The notes beneath the pieces are model-generated. The model was not told the DNA's origin, made no database searches, and saw only the letters and a program-made list of their open reading frames with translations. Positions 25,110 through 37,244 of a DNA stretch of 64,000 bases are shown here, in pieces. The stretch is from contig CM029387.1 of the NCBI GenBank assembly GCA_017165825.1, positions 7,986,183 through 8,050,182 of the forward strand, in the 5' to 3' direction. The position numbers and the translations under genes were made by a program. Source of the DNA: Hepsetus odoe (taxonomy: Eukaryota > Chordata > Actinopteri > Characiformes > Hepsetidae). Position 1 is the first letter of the stretch; every line of letters starts with the position of its first letter.

Positions 25110-25443
25110 TAGAGCTGGGGAGTATGACCATTTTTATTATTATAGTGATAAAACTCCATCACACTATTCTTTTCTGAGGGTATAGTGGTTTTGTCAGTAA
25201 TTGAAGAACACTGAGCAGCTGTGTGTTTCTTTCCCTAGTGAGCAATGAATTAGAAAATGAGTGCTTTTTAACTTGTGCTTTTTATGCACTGTACAGTCTG
25301 AAAGGTTGATGAAAAACATTGAATTCATATTGTTTGTGGCACTAGTGGTTATGTCTTCTTCACTTGAACTGATCTAATGTCAGTTAATGTAAATATCACA
25401 TCATACTGTGTACCATGATAATGTGCCCTATCACCCAGGTCTA
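25110..25443. mobile_element. Possible non-autonomous DNA element (inverted-repeat relic)
   Basis: TAGAGCTGGGGAGTATGACC at the left and, reversed, TAGACCTGGGTGATAGGGC at the right look like diverged terminal inverted repeats. The layout resembles the fish 'CTGGGCGATATGG' class. There is no coding content and no clear target duplication. Confidence 0.35.
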
Positions 25444-25652
25444 GGGGCAGCAGAGTGAGTGCTACAGTGCTGATAATGGTTTGTAGTCTAATGTTCTGCT
25501 TCATCATGAATCTTGAGCCAAAACAGTGTAGTCTATAGTTCTCTGTAGAATCAAGGTGTGTTTAAATAATTTAAAACTGGCATTCTAATCAAACCTGAAA
25601 ATACTGATGAATCTCCAATATCAGCCTCCAATATCTTACACTCAGTACATCG

Positions 25653-25654
<2 letters not shown>

Positions 25655-25704
<50 letters not shown>
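25655..25704. repeat. (CT)n microsatellite
   Basis: About 25 uninterrupted CT units. Confidence 0.95.
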
Positions 25705-25707
<3 letters not shown>

Positions 25708-25799
25708 GCTTGTGCTGTGTAACATATTATCCATCAGTCATCACATGGTAGCTGTGCACAACACACAAAACCAAACGTGATACTCTCATTTTGCTCCAT

Positions 25800-26060
25800 T
25801 CAAGTTCAAGTTAAGTTTTTATCGTTAAGACCCATGGGGCTACAAATAAGACGACATGTAATATGACATAGAACAGAAGACAAGTGGAGACAGGACTAAC
25901 AAGTGCAGACAGACAACAATTAATGCAAAAACAGTTGCAAAAACCGAGGACATGAAACAGGCAGTATGTGCATGAATGGGAATGGAACAGAGCAGCAGTA
26001 CTGCAACTAGTATTGTCTAAAGATTTAACGCACAACAGCTCAGAGGAAAAAAATGGAGCA
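25800..26060 (-). repeat. Interspersed repeat resembling a LINE end
   Basis: Begins CAAGTTCAAGTTAAGTTTTTATCG and continues ACATGTAATATGACATAGAACAG. This resembles the 'TTTATTGTCATTTC...TACA' sequence found at ends of fish retroelements; a related copy is at about 28078-28160. The family is not determined. Confidence 0.4.
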
Positions 26061-26454
26061 AGAAAAAGCCCACACAGGAAGAGGAACAGGCCCAGAACCG
26101 CATACATCACAAGAAATGTAGAAACTCTTTTAGTTCTTCTAGTCCATAATAAAAGCATGCCTGCAGCCAGTGCAGCCAATTTTGAACAGTTATGTAACTA
26201 CATTTATTCAAGTAGACCTATTCTCTTATTTTTTAATAATGCCATTATTTCTATTCATTTTTAGTCTTATATGTTTACAGTGGATCTATGGGTAAAAAAA
26301 AAATAGTGGTGGAGGAGAGTTTTTCAAAACAAAAACATCTGGAAAGAACAAAAGAAATATTGTAGCTATTTTGTGGGAAGCTGCAAAAAGGGTTTTGAAT
26401 TTTGAGCATTATAATATGAGAACTTATTTTTGTCCTTTTCATCACCTGATAGTG

Positions 26455-26705
26455 GTGAAAGTGAAAAAAAGTGAAAGTGTCATTGCACAGCACACATGAA
26501 CCACAACCACAACGAAATTGGACCTCTGCATTTAACCCATGCACACTCAAACCCGTGCAGCAGTGGGCAGCTATTGAACGCGCCCGGGGAGCAGTGATGG
26601 GGACGGTACCTTGCTCAAGGGTACCTCAGGGCAACCTATTGGGAAGGGGTTTGAACCCCCGATCCTCCGATCATGCAGCTAACGCCCTAACCGCTGCCCT
26701 GGTGG
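26455..26705 (-). repeat. tRNA-derived SINE (family A), near full length
   Basis: The tail side (GTGAAAGTGTCATTGCACAG, CACAACGAAATTGGACC) is at the left. The block GGTACCTTGCTCAAGGGTACC is central, and the head (TTTGAACCCCCGATCC, GGTTAGGGCG on the minus strand) is at the right. Confidence 0.7.
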
Positions 26706-28069
26706 TGGTGCACAAATTTGAAACTTTTCTTGATCCAGATTAAGCCTAAGGCTAAGAAGAAAAAATATTAAAAATATCTACAGATCTATCCAATCTTCTT
26801 GTTTATCCAAAAATACCTTTAGATAAGTATCAATATAAATCTCACATTAATATCAAATAAAAAAAAAGAACAGAAATCTGATGCTTATTATTAGAAGAAA
26901 CCAGGTTTCCAGCTGCTTCTGGCCTGCCTATGGTTGTGTTTTCTTGCTGGAAAAAAAAATATATTAGCTCAGCCACAGGATTTTTAAAGTAAACCCACTG
27001 GTGATGAACTTCTGTGCCAAAATCTCCAAAGGTTTGTGAAAAAGGAGCAGCTGGAACTGAAGCAGCCTAAGACAAAGTAAAAGAAAGAAACAAGCTTATC
27101 TTCATATTCTGCAAGACGACTCAAATAAATAAACATAAAAAGACAAATTTATGGAGAAAGAAAATGTATAAAGCAAAAAATGGAGGAGACTCAGATGAAC
27201 AACATGTGATAATGAAGAAAGAGCGAATGGCAAATATAACATCTCACTAAGCCTTTACTTAGCTAAACATTTTCTTAAGGGAAGGTGACAACATAGAGTC
27301 ATGGCATTTAGAAAATGATACATTTCCCAAATGGAATATCTTCAGAACATGGAGAGCCCACCTTACGCTCCTAGGGCTCTTCTATGAATGAAGAAAACAA
27401 ATGAAATAGATATTAAGTGAATGATCTAATTTTAAAATGTGCTTAAAATGCACAATCGGCCCAAGTCTTAAATCATTCAGCAGAATCAAATAAAAGGGAA
27501 TGAATTGTGTTATCTCTTAGGATTTCAACCAGGTTTCAGGAGACTAATATCTATAAAAAATAAGTTTCACTTAAATTAGGATAAAACCTGCATTACCCAG
27601 CAGTTTGATCATGTCATGATTCATATATGTATGTGGAAACTGTATTGTTCACTTTTAAAATCACCACTGAACAAAATATCCGTAATTATTTCTCTTTCTT
27701 TTATGTACTTATTAAATGAATTGTTTCAAAGAAACAGCATGATGTTAACTTGATAAATGCTTGTAAATTAGATCCCATATCTATCCTGTTTGTTCTAGAC
27801 TACACCCAACTATTTGAATATTGGGTGTGCCTTTCCTCTAGTTTTAGTTACAATTTCAGTGCTGTCTTCCCCTTGGCTACCTTCCCTTGAGGGTTTACTG
27901 GTTATTTGTTGTGAAATTTAGATGATGAGCTTTATTGTTATTGGCTGTAAGAGCTTATTTAAGCATTCTCAACCATAGTTTAAAAAAGATTAGGATATAT
28001 TATACTCACAAACCACTCATAAACCAAACTTAACTAAAGTAAATATTTTTTTAAAATACGCTAGTATCA

Positions 28070-28180
28070 AGTCCAGAAGGTTTTATTGTCATTTCAACTA
28101 TATACATAGTCAAATGAAACAGTGTTCCTCCAGAGCCTTGGTGCTACACAGAAGATGGGGGAAGGCCAGGTGATGATATG
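28070..28180 (+). repeat. Interspersed repeat fragment (LINE-like)
   Basis: TTTTATTGTCATTTCAACTATATACA, then AATGAAACAGTGTTCCTCCAG and GGTGCTAC. This matches the layout of a common fish retroelement fragment and resembles 25800-26060. The family is uncertain. Confidence 0.4.
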
Positions 28181-28436
28181 TGTAGTGCAGTACTGTTTTT
28201 TGGGGGGAAACTCCAATGAGCTCCACTCAAAAAGATGAGAGAGGGAAAAAAGTAATTAAATGAATAATGTTACCAAACATGGATTTATTCCCACATTATT
28301 TTTGGGCTATTTTGAAATGTGAAAAAAAATCAAAGCAATGAATCATCAGTAGAGCGATAGAGCACTTTCACATCTACTCACTGGCATATTTACATCTGTT
28401 AACCCATGTATCATCCAACAGTTTAACCCTGCTTTA

Positions 28437-28733
28437 CATGCTGGCTGAAGGCATGGAAACACCCTGGACAGGTTGCCAGGCCATCACACAGACTAACGCA
28501 CTCACACACACGCTCACACCTGTGGGGGAATTAGCATCTCCAGCCCATCTGACGTGCACGTCCTTGGATGGTGGGAGGAAGCCAGAGCTCCCAGAGGAAA
28601 CCCAGGCAGACATGGTGAGAACCCACAAACTCCATACAGAAAAGACTGGGATCACTCTGTATGGCAATCGAACCCAGGACCTTCTCGCTGTGAGGTGACA
28701 GTGCTACACACTGTGCCACAATGTCCCCCATGT
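28437..28733 (-). repeat. tRNA-derived SINE (family C), reverse copy
   Basis: In reverse it reads head GTGGCACAGTGTGTAGCACT, B-box-like GGGTTCGATTGCC, GTATGGAGTTTGTGGGTTC, CTCCAAGCTC-type middle and CCTGGCAACCTGTCCAGGG. It has the same architecture as 18413-18737. Confidence 0.7.
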
Positions 28734-29582
28734 ATGGTTTATAAATGAGATAAAGAAAGGTTGTTGATTGAAAAAATAACTTTGATTGATTCATTGACAG
28801 GCTCTGTGCCCAATATGTTACATATGGTTTTCTGGGCTTATAGCTGCAGTTCATCTTTTGCGCTGTAGGTGTCTCCTTGATTCCACTCACATCCATTGCT
28901 TCCTGAAGAGGACCAGTCCATTTGAGTTTCATTACACTAGTTGTGGATCTTGTTTTTAACTTTTTTAAAAGTATAAATGTCCTCATTCAGCCTTAATCAG
29001 ATGTTCTATCTATCTTCTATATATGTCAAAAAAAACCCCTACATTTTGTTGTTTTAATCCCCTTGTACGTCACCAAACAGCAACTGCCCTTTATGTTGTC
29101 AAAATGTTTAATGGTTCAAGGGAAATCTTTTCACATCAGCTTTTACAAGTTAAACAGACTTTTCGCTTCCTCTCTCAGCTTGCCCTGTAAGAGATACCAG
29201 GTTTTTGTCTGACTGTGTTAATATATGCTTTTGTGTGGGCCTTTATATTTAAGATGTGTCTTTCTATGGGAAGCCATTTGAGATGTTTTTAACATGTCTT
29301 GCAATAAAAATATATTTTTAAAATTCAATCAAATTCAATTTTTAAGTGAATTTAGTTCATTTTCTACAATTTGCCTTATGTGTGCTGGAATAGCAGCTCA
29401 AATGGCTGATAATGAATAGATTGATGCATGGAGGAAAGACTAGTAAAATGATGTCTTTCATTATATTGAAATGGAAAAAAACAGGAATTCTATATAGAAA
29501 TAAATGGCATTTTCAATGAAAAACTATAATATATAATATATCTTGAAAAGCTATAATATAATTTAGTAAATAAAATGTAAGA

Positions 29583-29960
29583 TCTTCTTCTATTGGCTGC
29601 TCTTGTTTAGGGATTGCCACAAGAAATCTTCCATTTTTTCTGGTCTTCTGCATCTTTGTTTTTCACTCTGACATCCTTCATGTCCTCGCTCCCCACATCC
29701 ACAAACCTCTTTTTTGGTCTTCCTCTTCTCTTTCCTGGCAGCTCCATCTTCCATATTCCATATTCCATATTCTTCTCCCAGTTTGATTCTTGTCTCTCCT
29801 CTATACATATCCAAACCAACGCAATCTTGTTTCTCTTATTTTGTCTCCAAATCTTCAAACCTGAGCTGGAGGTGTCCCTCTAATATGCTTATTCCTAATC
29901 CTGTCCATCCTCATCACTCAGCATCTTTAACACTGCCACCTGTTTTTACATTAGCCCCAT
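29583..29960 (-). mobile_element. LINE 3' fragment
   Basis: The minus strand encodes fragments MELPGKRRGRPKKRFVDVGS and a terminal SCGNP, as in the C terminus at 14455-14855. The 3' end lies at about 29583 next to CTTCTTC. There is a frame shift and an internal duplication (ATATTCCATATTCC). Confidence 0.65.
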
Positions 29961-30104
29961 CATCACCAAATCTTTTATTTACAATAAATAGAATGTAAGA
30001 TAATTTCAGATAAACTTATTCAGAATTAAATTCTAATGTTGAAAAAAGTGGACAGTTAGTCAGAGTTGTGAGGTTGTTATTGTTTCAGAAATAAAAAACT
30101 AAAT

Positions 30105-30108
<4 letters not shown>

Positions 30109-30169
<61 letters not shown>
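30109..30169. repeat. (GATA)n microsatellite
   Basis: About 15 uninterrupted GATA units. Confidence 0.95.
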
Positions 30170-30171
<2 letters not shown>

Positions 30172-31252
30172 GATGATGTTGTGATATATTGTTCAAATAT
30201 GTGCTCCTACAGGACACAACTTACAGTAAGGAAAAAGTAAAAAAAAAAGAAAAAAAGTAAAAAATCTTTTCAGCCCATCACTAAAGATGTCACGTGAGGA
30301 GGCTGTTGAAATCAAATCTTATTACTTCCGCTCAGTTCCCATATTATTCCCACCATAAAACATGTCCTCCTAATCAGCGAGTTAGCTACAGCTCCCTCCA
30401 CAGCGTGATGATCAAACGACTGCACACAATCAATTCATTATTGTCAGACCTCCATCTGAGTGAGAAAAATAAAAAAAGCTTTTAGCCTTTTCCAGTGCCG
30501 GGAAAATGGAAGGACCTGAACACTAAGGCAGAGCTTGCTCATACATATCTGAAGTGTAATGCTGTGCACTGGCTAGAAATAAAAATCGGGATGCCGTGGA
30601 TACCTTTTAGAAATGTACTGAGGGAGAAAAGAGCTTTCTAAAGCTCTCTTTTCCTCAAGAGTACAGAAGACTCATGTTATTAAAAGTAAAGAAAATGTGA
30701 TCAGAGATAGAGACGTCACATGGACGCCTTTTCAACTCAAGAATAAGTTACAGAAGCAAGTTTTATACATTCTGAGTTAATCTATTTCATGATAGTGTGA
30801 AACGGTGTTTACATCTGACCTATTGGCCTTGAAATGGTGACTTTAGCTTTTACAATGGAGTGAGCAGAGTATGATTAAATCATGAATATAACTGAATCAG
30901 AAACAAAATAGTATCTTAAACTATAATTCTTAATGTCTGATAAGATGTGCGTCACCCTGTCAAAAGACTTTTGGCCAAATCCATCAGGTGGAGACATGGT
31001 TTCAGTGTTACTACATAATCTGTTCAGAGGCTTTGGACTTTGGAAAAAAAAAAGGGGGGGACAATAGGATCATCTTCTACATGCTTTTTCCATTATGGCC
31101 CACTAACGTATGTTCGTAGGTGTCTTCATTTATGTTACATTATTATTTCAAGTTGCAATTCACTTTACATGACTATTTTTTGACAGGTCTTTGTCTTACA
31201 CGGGCTATGTTTGTTTCATTGTTTTTAATACAGATAAAGTCAATCATCTTTA

Positions 31253-31452
31253 AAGTGAAAGTGACAACCCTTGTCATTGTGAGGTCACAGCACAGCACAC
31301 AGTGAACCACAACAAAATTGGACCTCTGCATTTAACCCATGCAAACACCGTGCAGCTGTGGGCAGCTATTGAAAGCACCCGGGGAGCATTGACAGGGACG
31401 GTACCTTAGGGCAACCTACTGGTGAGGGAATTGAACCCACAATCTTCTGATT
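31253..31452 (-). repeat. tRNA-derived SINE (family A), head-truncated
   Basis: Tail GTGAAAGTGACAACCC, then GCAGCTATTGAAAGCACCCG and GGACGGTACCTTAGGGC. An internal deletion removes the TGCTCAAGGGTACC part seen in sister copies. Confidence 0.65.
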
Positions 31453-31739
31453 AGTTTATTGTTAGTTTATTGGCTAAACTGTATTTATTTCTGATTGGCT
31501 GCACTGTACTGTGCTGGTATATAACTGCAGCAGTTTAGACCCACCCATTCATGATAGGTTGTAAGTGTTTTAGTTTGGAGTGCTTTTTAAATTAGTCATA
31601 TTACAATCACTCAGAACACAGGTAATTTACGTAAATCTGACCATGCTGTTTTTCAAAAATAATGGAACATGAGAGGCTGAAAGCTGTTTGTTGTTACACA
31701 GGTGAATTTTTTTCACATTTTTATAAAAGCTCTTCATAT

Positions 31740-32004
31740 CTTCAGTTTAGATTTCACTGGGGAAGACTGCATTTTCTGTTCAAATAGAAAGGAAAACCAA
31801 CATGAAGATCAGAGATCTCTCTTTAAGGGTAAAGCAGGCCATTTTGAAGCTGCGCAATGAGAAAAAACCCTTTAGAAGCATTTCACAAACACTGGGCAAA
31901 GCCACTACATCTATTTTGAATGTCCTGAAAATGAAGGAAACCACTGATATTCTAAGCAACATAAACCAAACCATCGGGAAAGCAAATACAATCTCTACTT
32001 GATT
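31740..32004 (+). pseudogene. Tc1-like transposase N-terminal remnant
   Basis: An open frame at 31802-32002 begins MKIRDLSLRVKQAILKLRNE and continues with FRSISQTLGKATTSILNVLK. This is the layout of a Tc1 paired-type helix-turn-helix DNA-binding domain. It stops abruptly where the LINE fragment starts, so the catalytic part is missing here. Confidence 0.5.
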
Positions 32005-33060
32005 CAGTTGACTTAGAAACTTTAACTCTGACACCTCCAGCTCTGCATCCTGTCTTTTCATCAGTGCCACCATCTCCAACATGCACAACATAGCTGGTCT
32101 CACTACTATCCTGTAAACCTTCCCTTTGCTCTCGCTGGTACTCGTCTGTCAGAAATCACTCCAGCCACTCTTCTCCAGCCATTCCAACTTGCCTGCACTC
32201 CCTTCTTCACCTCTCTTCCACACTCGCTGTTACTCTGAATTGCTGATCCCAAGTATTTAAATTCCTCCACCTTTGTCACCTCTGCTCCTTGCATCCTAAC
32301 CACTCCACTTTCCTCCCTTTCATTCACACTCATGTACTCATGTTCACAATTCTATCTTTGTCCTACTCTCTTTCATTCCTCTCCTCTCTAGAGCATATCT
32401 TCATCCCTCCACTTCATCTAACTCACTCTAGAATTTTTCTTTCCCCTCCATCTTACAACCAACTTGCAGGGCATAAGCATAAATTACATTAATTACCATA
32501 CCTTCAACTTCCAGCTTCAAACTCTTCATTCTATCTGACACTCTCTTCACCTCCAAAACACTCTTCACATACTCTTCCTTCAGGATAACACCTACCCCAT
32601 TCCTCCTTCCATCCACACCATGGTAGAACAATTAAACCTTCCTCCAATACACCTGGCCTTAGTACCCTTCCATCTAGTCTCTTACACACATAAAATATCA
32701 ACCTTCCTTCTCTCCATAATACCAGCTAATTCTCTGCCTTTATCAGTCATGCTGCCAACATTCAAAGTTCCTACCCTCACTTTCACTCTCCTCCACTTCC
32801 TTCTCTTCTCCTGCCTCTGGACATGCCTTCCTCCTCTTCCTTTTCTTCTCCTTTTGCTGACAGTAGCCCAATGTCCACCTGTGCCCTGTAGGCTAACAGC
32901 ACTGGTGGCGGTCATTGTTAACCCAGGTCTCGACTGATCTGGTATGGAAGTCTGTTTCATTGTCTGCATATTGATTTGACAAAGTCTTACACTGGATACC
33001 CTTCCTGATGTAACCCTCCCCATTTATCCTGGCTTGGGAGCAGCATTAAGAATGTCTTGT
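32005..33060 (-). mobile_element. Internally deleted LINE (endonuclease plus RT fragments)
   Basis: The minus strand reads, in order, an endonuclease start (VRVGTLNVGSMTDKGRELAG, then MERRKVDILCV) and an internal block (FYHGVDGRRNGVGVILKEEY). These are followed by a late reverse-transcriptase block (KVEEFKYLGSAIQSNSECG). The catalytic RT core between them is absent, and there are frame breaks. The 5' part at about 32940-33060 resembles the leader of the same fish LINE. It is a dead copy. Confidence 0.7.
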
Positions 33061-33479
33061 GCATCCCTAGTGGCTGGGTGGCAATGATTCCAAAAACAAA
33101 ATGTCCAAAATGACATTATCCAAAAAAAAAATGGATTTGTTCTATTTTATCCAAATGTAAAATTCTTATCATATTCATCTTTTGATCCCAAACTCAAATG
33201 TCTTTGGTGCAAAGCAAAAACAAATTAATTATCCTTGTTATTCCATTACATTTGGAGGGGACTATATTCTAGAATCATTTTGGGAACTGGTGACTTGACA
33301 GTCATCCATAAGCTGACTGTCTGCCCACAAGGAGAACAAGCCAAAGTTCATGGTTGTTTGCAGAGTACTGTATCAAAAAATATTAAATCAGAGTTCATTG
33401 TAAGGGAAAAGTGTGTTAGCAAAATGTAGCAGGGATCATACAGCCTTGAGAGGATTGTAAAAATTGGGAGAGCATTTTG

Positions 33480-34030
33480 GGCAGTGCACCAACACAGTCT
33501 TCAGGAAAGGGGATAAAACTGTCATCATCCTCATATAAAGCCACTCCTGAACCAGAGACAACATAAAGAGCTTCTTATGTTGGTTAAAGAGAAAATGAGC
33601 TGGATTGCTCAGTGCTCTAAAGCTCTTTTTTTAGATAAAAGTAAATTTTGCATTTCATTTGGAAATCAAGGTCATAGAGTCTGAAGGAAGTGTGGAGAGG
33701 CACATAATCCAAAGTCCAGTGTGAATTTTACATTGTTTGTGATGATTTCCCATGTCATCTGCTGTGTTTTTTTTTACAGTGTTTTCTGGAAATGCCAGTT
33801 TATTTTTCCAGCAGGACTGTGACCTACCCACAGTATAAAACTACTGCCAGTTTGATGAACATGATATTGCTGTGCATGACTGGCCTCCCACTTCACTTGA
33901 TCTTAACCCCATAGAGAATTTATAGGACACTAACAAGATGAAAACGAGAAACATGCGACGCAAACATTCAGATGATCTGAAATCAAAGCAAGCAAGTGAA
34001 AGAAACCAAGCAAAGAAACCTGAGTTTCAT
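33480..34030 (+). pseudogene. Tc1/mariner transposase relic (C-terminal DDE region)
   Basis: It encodes decayed blocks corresponding to FQQD...HSAKTT and SPDLNPIENLWG (seen as SLDLNPIENL followed by a stop), then a KMRN-like run. Many stops and shifts are present. It is an old non-functional copy. Confidence 0.55.
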
Positions 34031-34199
34031 TAACAACTCAGCAACTCAGCAAGAGTTTTAGCCAAATTTTGCTTTTTTCAGTTGTAACTTCTTGCAAATT
34101 TACAAGAAGCCAAGAGAACATTGTCAGTATGTCTGTAAAATGCGGCAGTTTAACACACGCTCTTATTCTCAAAGAGCTGTACATCTTTTCAGCTAGGAT

Positions 34200-34470
34200 A
34201 CGGATGTAGCATGCAGTGAAGGGGAACCTTCAGCTAGAGCTGAGGGCAATTTGGGCCTGGCCTTTTGCAGGAGAAAAGCAACCCCCTTCCGTCCTATCTC
34301 CCCTGGGGAGGGCTGATGGAGTGGAGGCTCATCTCCCTAACGGCCTGGCACCGCGCCATCAACCAGCCAACACTACTGAGGAGGAGGGGTGGGGCAAGGA
34401 CAGGTCACTACACACTCACCCCGGTCAGGGCCACTTCACACAGGGACACTAATGATGTACTGAGGGGGCA
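34200..34470. other. GC-rich island of unknown nature
   Basis: This GC-rich block in AT-rich DNA contains CCCCTGGGGAGGGCTGATGG and GAGGAGGAGGGGTGGGGC. Two overlapping plus-strand ORFs of about 80 codons cover it without a recognizable domain. It could be a repeat fragment or a degraded exon. Confidence 0.35.
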
Positions 34471-34808
34471 GGGGTTTCAGAAAGCTAGATTTAATAGACA
34501 GATCCTTTAAACAATTAGGTTGTTTATGTACTGATTATTTTTCATTTAAGACCTAATTCAATGTCGTCACTGATTTTGACTTGATACAATCTCTACAAGG
34601 TCTATGTGACAGGCCTTATTTATGTGAATAGTTTTTGCAAAAGGTGAAAATTACTTGTAGTTTCCTAAGCTGTACTCTGTTACTGTAGATATAATACAGT
34701 TTAAAACTTGAACAAACTTGGTTTATTGGCATTGTTAGTGTAAAATATTCACAACATTTATCTTGCCTGAAGTAAAAAAATTACAAAATGACCAATATAG
34801 TATATATA

Positions 34809-34810
<2 letters not shown>

Positions 34811-34848
<38 letters not shown>
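34811..34848. repeat. (TA)n microsatellite
   Basis: About 19 TA units. Confidence 0.9.
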
Positions 34849-34851
<3 letters not shown>

Positions 34852-35254
34852 ATAACTGATATTAATCTAAAGAGAGTTTTGAACATTTTTATCAGTTATC
34901 AGAAAAAAATGCATTTTTTGGCTTCTTTGTATCTTCCTGCTTATTCACAGCAAACCATAAAGTGTGCATTTATAAAAGGATGTTTGCTATCATATGCATA
35001 TATTATTAGCTATGAGATCAAGGCCAAGAAATACGGAGCATGACCCAAATTTGATTAAATACATTTTTGATACCCAGTTATTCCTTCATTTTAGCATATG
35101 TGTTACGGGACAACACAGTTAAAAATCATGACTTCTGTCCCCCTCTGTACTTCAAGCATCTTCAGGAATCTCTGATTACACCTGTTCACTCAAAACTGAT
35201 TTGCAGGCTTCCCTTGAATATTTTGTTTAGTGTTATTACTAACATGGCCCACCA

Positions 35255-35695
35255 TCAACAACTAATAAAGCTGAGCAAATTGTAAACTGCGAGAATACAA
35301 GTGCAGAACTTTTGCTTGTAAAGCCTCATGGCTGGTAGACAGCAGTGATGGCTATTAGTCAGGACTTCGGCTGTTTGTTTTAAAGTTTTAGACAAAGAAA
35401 GGCAATCAATAATGGGGAACGATGAATGAGCAGCAGGGGGTGTCACACTAAGCGACTCTCCTTCCGCATCTCCACACGCATTCGCTTTGACAACCACACA
35501 ATTGGTTAATGACCTCATACTCTTCAACAAGTTCTGGCAGTCTAAGCACATTTCTTCAAAACACTGTTGAATCAGTGGTAGAGCAGACAAAACATTTTCT
35601 TCAGACACACTCAGATACGTTTTTATTTTTAATTTATGCATGGATTCACTCTCAGATAGAGTAGAACCTTTCAATTGTGTGAAGGTACTCCACAC
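35255..35695 (-). other. Unrecognised 146-codon ORF (probably chance)
   Basis: An open minus-strand frame without family motifs. Cysteines are scattered (QQCFEEMCLDCQNLL), and there is no signal peptide, domain or splice context. No neighbouring exon with matching phase was found. It is listed because it is the longest uninterrupted frame in the desert. Confidence 0.12.
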
Positions 35696-37160
35696 CTATA
35701 AAGGTTCCTCACATTCACATTTCTTTGACAAAAATTAATCTTTAGGAAACTAAAATCATGCTTCTATGGCATCCCTCAGAGAACCTGTTGTGGCATGTGT
35801 CCTATATAGTATTTATTCTTAATAATTAAGGTACCAAAATCATTCCTTAATGCAAATCCAGACAAACCAAACAGAATAACCCAAAAAACGATCTGATGAT
35901 TCTTTAAAGACATTTTGTGTGAGATGTAAAGACTGTATGAACCTTTTTAAAGTATCTCCACATGTAAAAATTACATTTTTCAGGCAAACCTATAGCCATA
36001 TTTAAAAAATCTTTACTTTTATAAATGGTTGTATTTCTATACATTGGAGTCCAATTAAACATACTATGATCTAAATATAGTAATTGGACAGTATTGTCTC
36101 ATGCCGTGGCTTGAAGCAGTCCATCTCTTCTGTGCCAGTTTATGTAAAAACAAAGCCAGTGAACCAACCAATGATCTGTAATAAAATGTATGTTGAAAAC
36201 ACAACGTGAAATAATGATGAAGTCTGCCATATCCTGGAAGCTAGCCAAGAAGGATACCTGATGGTGACTTGGTGACATTAACCTGTATAAAAACAGTTAA
36301 GAGAGGTGTTAAGTCTGCCCATTTTAGCTACCATGCCAGGCTTGAAACCTGATCTCCTGAGCTGCCTTTAACAGATGGGTAGAGAATCCTGGCAGCAACC
36401 AAAGAAGAAAGTCTTAAGGAGCTCAGCAACTTCACAGCTGTAGAGTGCTTTCCTAGAACATCTTATTTGTTAGAAAGTGTCTGTAGACATGTCTCAAAGT
36501 GAAAGCTATATCAAGGGCAGAGAGACTAGCACAGGTGTACAGAGACTTCTTTTTACTGCTCCCTCTCTAACATTGTTGTTCACTTGAGCAGGATGCATTA
36601 ACATTTCACCATCTACTGACCTAAGCATTTAAAAACCTTTCATTGCAAATTCACATCTTATTACAATGTCTGAATGTGCAGCATCTCATAACCCACAAAT
36701 CTTTCCACATGCTGCGCCTGAAGGAATGAGAGTTAGAAAAAATGCCTTGAAGAAAACATCAGCTAAACCATTAAAGGGTGCATCAGCCATGTTGCACTTT
36801 AACCCAAAAACAGGACAGGAGTTCTGTGAATGAACAGCTGAACAACAGAATGAACAACTGCCTTTAGTTGTGGAAACCAGTAGCCATTAATTCCAAGCTC
36901 TTGCTGTAGACAAATGCATGAAATGACTGGGATTTAAAAGAACTGCAGCTGTAAATCCAGACTCCATACTTGGTACAAAAGGGATACAAATTCATTTTTG
37001 CCATGAAATTGCTATTCTAGCTATGACAGGTAATGATCCAGGCCCTGTAAATAAAAGAGGAGTATTGGCAATATCTGCCAATTGTTTGGAATTTTTGTGG
37101 CTTCTATTGTCCCATGTGTTAAAGTGTCCAAAAGTCCTCCAAAGACTTTAGTATGGATAA

Positions 37161-37166
37161 TTTATT
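37161..37166 (-). promoter_or_regulatory. Candidate polyadenylation signal of rx
   Basis: AATAAA on the minus strand, about 80 bp beyond the rx stop codon. A longer 3'UTR is possible. Confidence 0.4.
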
Positions 37167-37244
37167 TTGTTCTTGCCCACTCTAACATGTCCTACAAAAT
37201 TGTTCACTGTTAAGCTTTTCCAACCCTACAATCCTGTCCTTTCA

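Larger units (their letters stand above)
24920..37244. other. Gene desert between calr and rx
   Basis: About 12 kb with no supported protein-coding gene. It contains SINEs, LINE fragments, Tc1 relics and microsatellites (listed separately) in AT-rich DNA. A 146-codon ORF at 35255-35695 (minus) is unrecognised. The right end, about 35700-37244, is low in repeats and includes the rx 3' region. Confidence 0.6.

Noticed and set aside
31120..31305. 61-codon plus-strand ORF
   Set aside because: Its 3' end translates the tail of a SINE, and the rest has no motif.
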